Below, in pieces: positions 60,575 through 64,000 of a DNA stretch of 64,000 nt. How positions within the stretch are numbered: the stretch's first letter is position 1; every line of letters starts with the position of its first letter. The notes under the pieces are model-generated. The model was not told the origin of the DNA. It searched no databases and saw only the letters and a program-made list of their open reading frames with translations. The stretch comes from JBMOLL01 sp049325415. GTDB lineage: Bacteria; Bacteroidota; Bacteroidia; Bacteroidales; GCA-2748055. Location of the stretch: assembly GCA_049325415.1 (NCBI GenBank), contig JBMOLL010000074.1:3225-67224 (forward strand), in the 5' to 3' direction. The position numbers and the translations under genes are program-made.

Positions 60575-61573
60575 ATGAAGTTGTTTATCAGGAAGTTACT
60601 TTTATACTTTATCCCCGTTTATTTTTTTGTTTTGCTGTATATCCTCACCGATCCTTTCAAACAACTCTATAGCTATGCCGATTATTATTCAGGTAACAAT
60701 TTTGTCAGCCTGAACCGTTCTGTGATCAACACAAAAACCTATCTGCGCAACAGGGAAAAGGAGCATTACAATGCCTTCATATTCGGAAGTTCACGCACCC
60801 TGGCCGTAAAATGCAGCGACTGGGTAAAGTACCTTCCGGCCTCCGCCCACCCTTTTCACTTCGATGCCAACGCCGAGGGACTTTACGGAATTAACCGGAA
60901 AATCAGGTTTATTGATTCACATATGGATACCATAAAATATGCCCTGATCTTTGTGGATCAGATGTTGCTGGCGCAGGTCGACAAGAATGAGGGCATCCTG
61001 TACGCCGATCATCCTGCAGTAAGCGGAGACGGCTGGCTTGGTTTTGAGCTGCAATACCTGAAAGCCTTTATTAACCCGAGATTTTTCTCAGGTTATTTCG
61101 TTTATCGATTGACTGGTACATACAGATCCTTCATGGGCAGTAAAATCCTGAACAATACTTATCCTGACCGGTGGGACCCCATAAGCTCAGATCTTTACCT
61201 GGGTTTTGAAAAAGAAATAGCCTCAGATTCTGCCGCATATTTTAAACGGCTGGCTTTTATGGCAGACATGAAAAACACGGTTAAACCGGAAGTACTGCCT
61301 GTTACGGAAAAAGAGAGAGAACTTTTGCAGGAGATTAAGACGGTTTTCGAAAAACACGGAACACAGTACAGGATCATCAGCAATCCCTTTATCAGTGAGT
61401 TTCCTTTATGTGCTGAGCAGAAACAAGTCCTGGAGGAAATTTTTGGAAAAGAAAACGTATATGATTTCTCAGGGAAAAGCAGATTCAGTTCTGAAATTGA
61501 TAATTTTTACGATCCCAGTCACTTCCGGCCTAAAGTAGCCAGGGAAATCCTCAGGGAGATCTATCTTAACTGA
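60575..61573 (+). CDS. SGNH-like membrane-anchored protein
   Basis: A 332-residue protein with one N-terminal membrane helix (LLLYFIPVYFFVLLYIL, about 8-24) and an extracytoplasmic domain. FIFGSSRTL (69-77, possible catalytic Ser72 or Ser73) and YDPSHFRPKV (312-321, DxxH with Asp313 and His316) resemble the SGNH hydrolase and AlgX/PatB-type O-acetyltransferase blocks. It may add or remove O-acyl groups on the polysaccharide in the periplasm. It is 8 bp before the glucose-1-phosphate cytidylyltransferase gene. Confidence 0.6.
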   Translation: MKLFIRKLLLYFIPVYFFVLLYILTDPFKQLYSYADYYSGNNFVSLNRSVINTKTYLRNREKEHYNAFIFGSSRTLAVKCSDWVKYLPASAHPFHFDANAEGLYGINRKIRFIDSHMDTIKYALIFVDQMLLAQVDKNEGILYADHPAVSGDGWLGFELQYLKAFINPRFFSGYFVYRLTGTYRSFMGSKILNNTYPDRWDPISSDLYLGFEKEIASDSAAYFKRLAFMADMKNTVKPEVLPVTEKERELLQEIKTVFEKHGTQYRIISNPFISEFPLCAEQKQVLEEIFGKENVYDFSGKSRFSSEIDNFYDPSHFRPKVAREILREIYLN

Positions 61574-61580
61574 TTTAATC

Positions 61581-62357
61581 ATGAAAACAATTATTCTTTG
61601 CGGAGGCATGGGTACCCGTTTGCGGGAGGAAACCGAGTACAAGCCCAAACCCATGGTGGAAATCGGTGGCCGGCCCATTCTCTGGCATATCATGAAACAC
61701 TATGCCTTTTACGGGCATAACGAATTCATCCTTGCCCTCGGTTACAAGGGAGATATTATCCGCGATTACTTCCTGAATTACTACAAGTACAACCGCGATT
61801 TCACCGTCGATCTGTCAACCGGCGACATCCGCATTGAGAATGAGGGATCACGCGACGACTGGAAGGTCACCCTGGTGGAAACCGGCGATGACTCGATGAC
61901 AGGTTACCGCACAAGACTGGCCGGAAAATACATCGATGACGACCGGTTTATGCTGACCTACGGCGATGCCGTCAGCAATGTCGACCTGCATGCCCTGGTA
62001 AAATTCAGCATGGAAGCCGGTACCACAGGTACGGTAACCGGGGTTTACCCTCCGTCCCGCTTCGGCGACCTGGTAGTAAAGGACCGCATGGTGGTGCAAT
62101 TCAAGCAACAGTTGAAGGATGTGGAGAACCAGGCTCCCGTGAATGGCGGCTATTTTGTGTTTAAAAAGGAATTCCTCGGCCTGATCCCCGATGATCCGGG
62201 CACCGACCTCGAAAAGCTTCCCATGGACACCCTGGTCGAACAGAACCAGCTTTCCGTCTATCATCACAGGGGTTTCTGGCATTCCATGGATACCTATCGC
62301 GATAACCAGATGCTGAACAAAATGTGGAACGATCATCCTGAATGGAAAATCTGGTAA
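61581..62357 (+). CDS. rfbF: Glucose-1-phosphate cytidylyltransferase
   Basis: A 258-residue enzyme that makes CDP-glucose from CTP and glucose 1-phosphate. IILCGGMGTRLREETEYKPK (4-23) is the nucleotide-binding motif and MVEIGGRPILWHIMKHYA follows; the middle DDWKVTLVETGDDSMTGYR and MLTYGDAVSNVD are typical of RfbF/DdhA. It is followed 1 bp later by rfbG, so the two form one unit. Confidence 0.96.
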   Translation: MKTIILCGGMGTRLREETEYKPKPMVEIGGRPILWHIMKHYAFYGHNEFILALGYKGDIIRDYFLNYYKYNRDFTVDLSTGDIRIENEGSRDDWKVTLVETGDDSMTGYRTRLAGKYIDDDRFMLTYGDAVSNVDLHALVKFSMEAGTTGTVTGVYPPSRFGDLVVKDRMVVQFKQQLKDVENQAPVNGGYFVFKKEFLGLIPDDPGTDLEKLPMDTLVEQNQLSVYHHRGFWHSMDTYRDNQMLNKMWNDHPEWKIW

Positions 62358-62358
62358 T

Positions 62359-63435
62359 ATGAAGCTGCAACAGTTCTATCGGGGAAAAAGGGTTCTTGTA
62401 ACGGGCCATACCGGTTTCAAGGGTGCCTGGCTGAGCCTCTGGCTCACAAAGATGGGGGCCGAAGTCTATGGCTATGCCCTTGATCCGCTTCAGCAAAACG
62501 GGGTTTTCGACCTGTGCGGCCTGGAAAGGAAAATGAAGGATTTCAGGGGAGATGTCCGGGATTCGGAAAAATTCGGAAACTACCTGCTTTCCTGCTCCCC
62601 TGAACTGGTATTTCACCTGGCTGCACAGCCGCTCGTGCTGGAAAGCTACCGCGATCCGCGAACGACCTTCGACACCAATGTCATGGGAACGGTGAACCTC
62701 CTTGACGCCATACGCCATTGCCCAACCGTAAAAGCCGCAGTGATCATTACTTCCGATAAGTGCTATGAAAACCAGGAAAGGATCAGGGGATACCGGGAAG
62801 ATGACCCCATGGGAGGACACGATCCGTACAGCGCCAGCAAGGGAGCTGCCGAGCTGGTGGTTTCTTCCTTTCGCAGATCATTCTTTTCCGCACCCGGCAC
62901 AGCCGCTATTGCATCGGCAAGGGCGGGCAACGTGATCGGCGGCGGCGACTGGTCGGAAAACCGTCTGATCCCCGATACCTTCAGGGCCCTGGAAAAAGGC
63001 GAGGTGATCCGGCTCCGTAATCCTCATGCCGTCAGGCCCTGGCAGCATGTGCTGGAACCTCTCCGCGCTTACCTGATGCTGGGAGAAGCCCTGGTGAGAG
63101 AGCCTGAAAAGTTTGCCGGTGCATGGAACTTCGGTCCTGAAGAGGAGGATATCCACACGGTTGCCGAGGTGGTTTCCGCTCTGATTGAACAGGCCGGTAC
63201 CGGACACTGGCTTTCAGCTGCTGAACCCGGACAGGCGCACGAGGCTGGCCTGCTCACCCTGGATACCGAAAAGGCACGGCACCTCCTGAATTGGAAACCC
63301 CTGCTGTCTTTCAGAGAGACCATCAGCATGACGGCCGACTGGTATCTTCATTATATGAAAGGCCATGCAAGTGAACTGACCGAAAGTCAGCTGGATAAAT
63401 ATCTTGAACAATGGAATTCAGAGAGAGAAGACTGA
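62359..63435 (+). CDS. rfbG: CDP-glucose 4,6-dehydratase
   Basis: A 358-residue extended SDR that converts CDP-glucose to CDP-4-keto-6-deoxyglucose using bound NAD. VTGHTGFKGAWLSLWL (14-29) binds the cofactor, HLAAQPLVLESYRDPRTTF and ITSDKCYENQE are the family signatures, and YSASKGAAEL carries the catalytic Tyr and Lys. It overlaps the epimerase-like gene downstream by 25 bp (63411-63435), a longer than usual overlap that is supported by both frames. Confidence 0.96.
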   Translation: MKLQQFYRGKRVLVTGHTGFKGAWLSLWLTKMGAEVYGYALDPLQQNGVFDLCGLERKMKDFRGDVRDSEKFGNYLLSCSPELVFHLAAQPLVLESYRDPRTTFDTNVMGTVNLLDAIRHCPTVKAAVIITSDKCYENQERIRGYREDDPMGGHDPYSASKGAAELVVSSFRRSFFSAPGTAAIASARAGNVIGGGDWSENRLIPDTFRALEKGEVIRLRNPHAVRPWQHVLEPLRAYLMLGEALVREPEKFAGAWNFGPEEEDIHTVAEVVSALIEQAGTGHWLSAAEPGQAHEAGLLTLDTEKARHLLNWKPLLSFRETISMTADWYLHYMKGHASELTESQLDKYLEQWNSERED

Positions 63436-63956
63436 AAGGAACCTTTGAGATCACACCCGCCCCCCGCAGAGATGAACGGGGTTTCTTTATGCGTACCTGG
63501 GACCGGGACCTGTTCCGGCAAAACGGACTGGAATTCAGCTGGGTCCAGGAGAATCACAGCCGCTCGGAACGGAAAGGGATCATAAGGGGCCTGCATTTCC
63601 AGCTTCCACCCTTCGCCGAAACCAAGCTTGTGCGCTGTATCCGGGGAGCGGTGCTAGATGTTTTCGTGGATCTGCGGAATGACTCGGCGACCTTCGGACA
63701 GTGGGACAGCCTGGAACTAAGTGAAGAAAACAATAAGATGATCCTGATCCCCAGGGGATTTGCACACGGATTCTGTACCCTTTCAGAATTCAGCGAGGTG
63801 GTTTATAAAGTAGATAATTTTTACTCCCGGGAACATGAATGCGGAATCATCTGGAACGATCCGGATCTTGGCATAAAATGGCCAGTGACTGATCCAATAT
63901 TGTCGGAGAAAGACCTGATCAATAGGGGATTCAGAGAATTTGCGGGGAGGAAGTGA
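63411..63956 (+). CDS. RfbC-like sugar 3,5-epimerase (probably CDP-linked)
   Basis: A 181-residue cupin of the dTDP-4-dehydrorhamnose 3,5-epimerase family. GFFMRTWDRDLF, RKGIIRGLHFQLPP with the catalytic His, KLVRCIRGAVLDVFVDLR and FAHGFCTL are clear. Since it follows rfbF and rfbG directly and no RmlA/B gene is near, it may act on CDP-4-keto-6-deoxyglucose rather than the dTDP sugar, giving an L-configured or epimerised product. No further gene of the pathway is visible before the window ends. Confidence 0.9.
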   Translation: MEFRERRLKGTFEITPAPRRDERGFFMRTWDRDLFRQNGLEFSWVQENHSRSERKGIIRGLHFQLPPFAETKLVRCIRGAVLDVFVDLRNDSATFGQWDSLELSEENNKMILIPRGFAHGFCTLSEFSEVVYKVDNFYSREHECGIIWNDPDLGIKWPVTDPILSEKDLINRGFREFAGRK

Positions 63957-64000
63957 ATGGGGAAGAGGTGAAAGGGTGAAGAGGAGAAAGGGTGAAGAGG
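63957..64000. repeat. AAAGGGTGAAGAGG tandem repeat, cut by the window edge
   Basis: From 63962 on the words GAAGAGG and AAAGGGTGAAGAGG repeat to the end of the window. This is another of the short tandem tracts that lie between genes here. Confidence 0.75.

Overview
The window looks like a chromosomal segment of a Bacteroidetes (Bacteroidia-type) bacterium. The evidence is a T9SS-type C-terminal sorting domain, a DUF6089-type beta-barrel, a UpxY-like NusG paralogue, Wza/Wzc pairs with Tyr-rich tails, promoter-like TAnnTTTG boxes, few Shine-Dalgarno sequences, and GxxExxY and four-helix-bundle genes embedded in intergenic repeats. No rRNA, tRNA, CRISPR array, transposase or phage gene was recognised.

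Layout. 1-6.1 kb: conserved functions (rplY fragment, prs, an SDR, a PlsC-like acyltransferase, wecB, a double VOC-domain protein). 6.2-12.4 kb: an outer-membrane barrel, two secreted proteins (one with a T9SS tail), then a compact set of a 58-residue peptide with a twin-arginine-like hydrophobic leader, a PqqD-like/HPr-kinase-like fusion and an NTP_transf_5 nucleotidyltransferase. This set is the best candidate for an undescribed peptide-modifying system. 12.4-39.7 kb: a long minus-strand glycan cluster with a WecA-type initiating transferase, many GT2 and GT4 glycosyltransferases joined by 4-bp overlaps, a WcaF-type acetyltransferase, a UDP-galactopyranose-mutase-like flavoprotein, a Wzy-like polymerase, two methyltransferases and a Wzm/Wzt exporter. 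39.7-44 kb: a 123-126 bp repeat array split by a four-helix-bundle gene, then a minus-strand Wzc/Wza pair. 44.7-53.7 kb: plus-strand upxY-like regulator, a cytidylyltransferase-GHMP fusion, gmd and fcl (GDP-L-fucose), a second four-helix-bundle gene and a second Wza/Wzc pair. 53.7-64 kb: genes for a dTDP-3-amino-3,6-dideoxyhexose (two FdtA-like cupins, FdtB-like transaminase, acyltransferase), a divergent DegT protein, a FemAB-like protein, a GtrB-like GT2 with a GT-C partner, an SGNH-like protein, and a CDP-glucose pathway (RfbF, RfbG, RfbC-like).

Together the genes from 12.4 kb onward describe synthesis and export of one or more surface polysaccharides (capsule, O-antigen or exopolysaccharide). 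Both ABC-dependent (Wzm/Wzt) and Wza/Wzc-dependent machinery are present, so probably more than one polymer is made.

A second theme is low-complexity and palindromic DNA between genes, in at least six families. In two places it enters reading frames: it supplies the C-terminus of the Wzy-like protein and an insertion of about 41 residues in GDP-L-fucose synthase. It also abuts a glycosyltransferase gene that is left with a TTG start.
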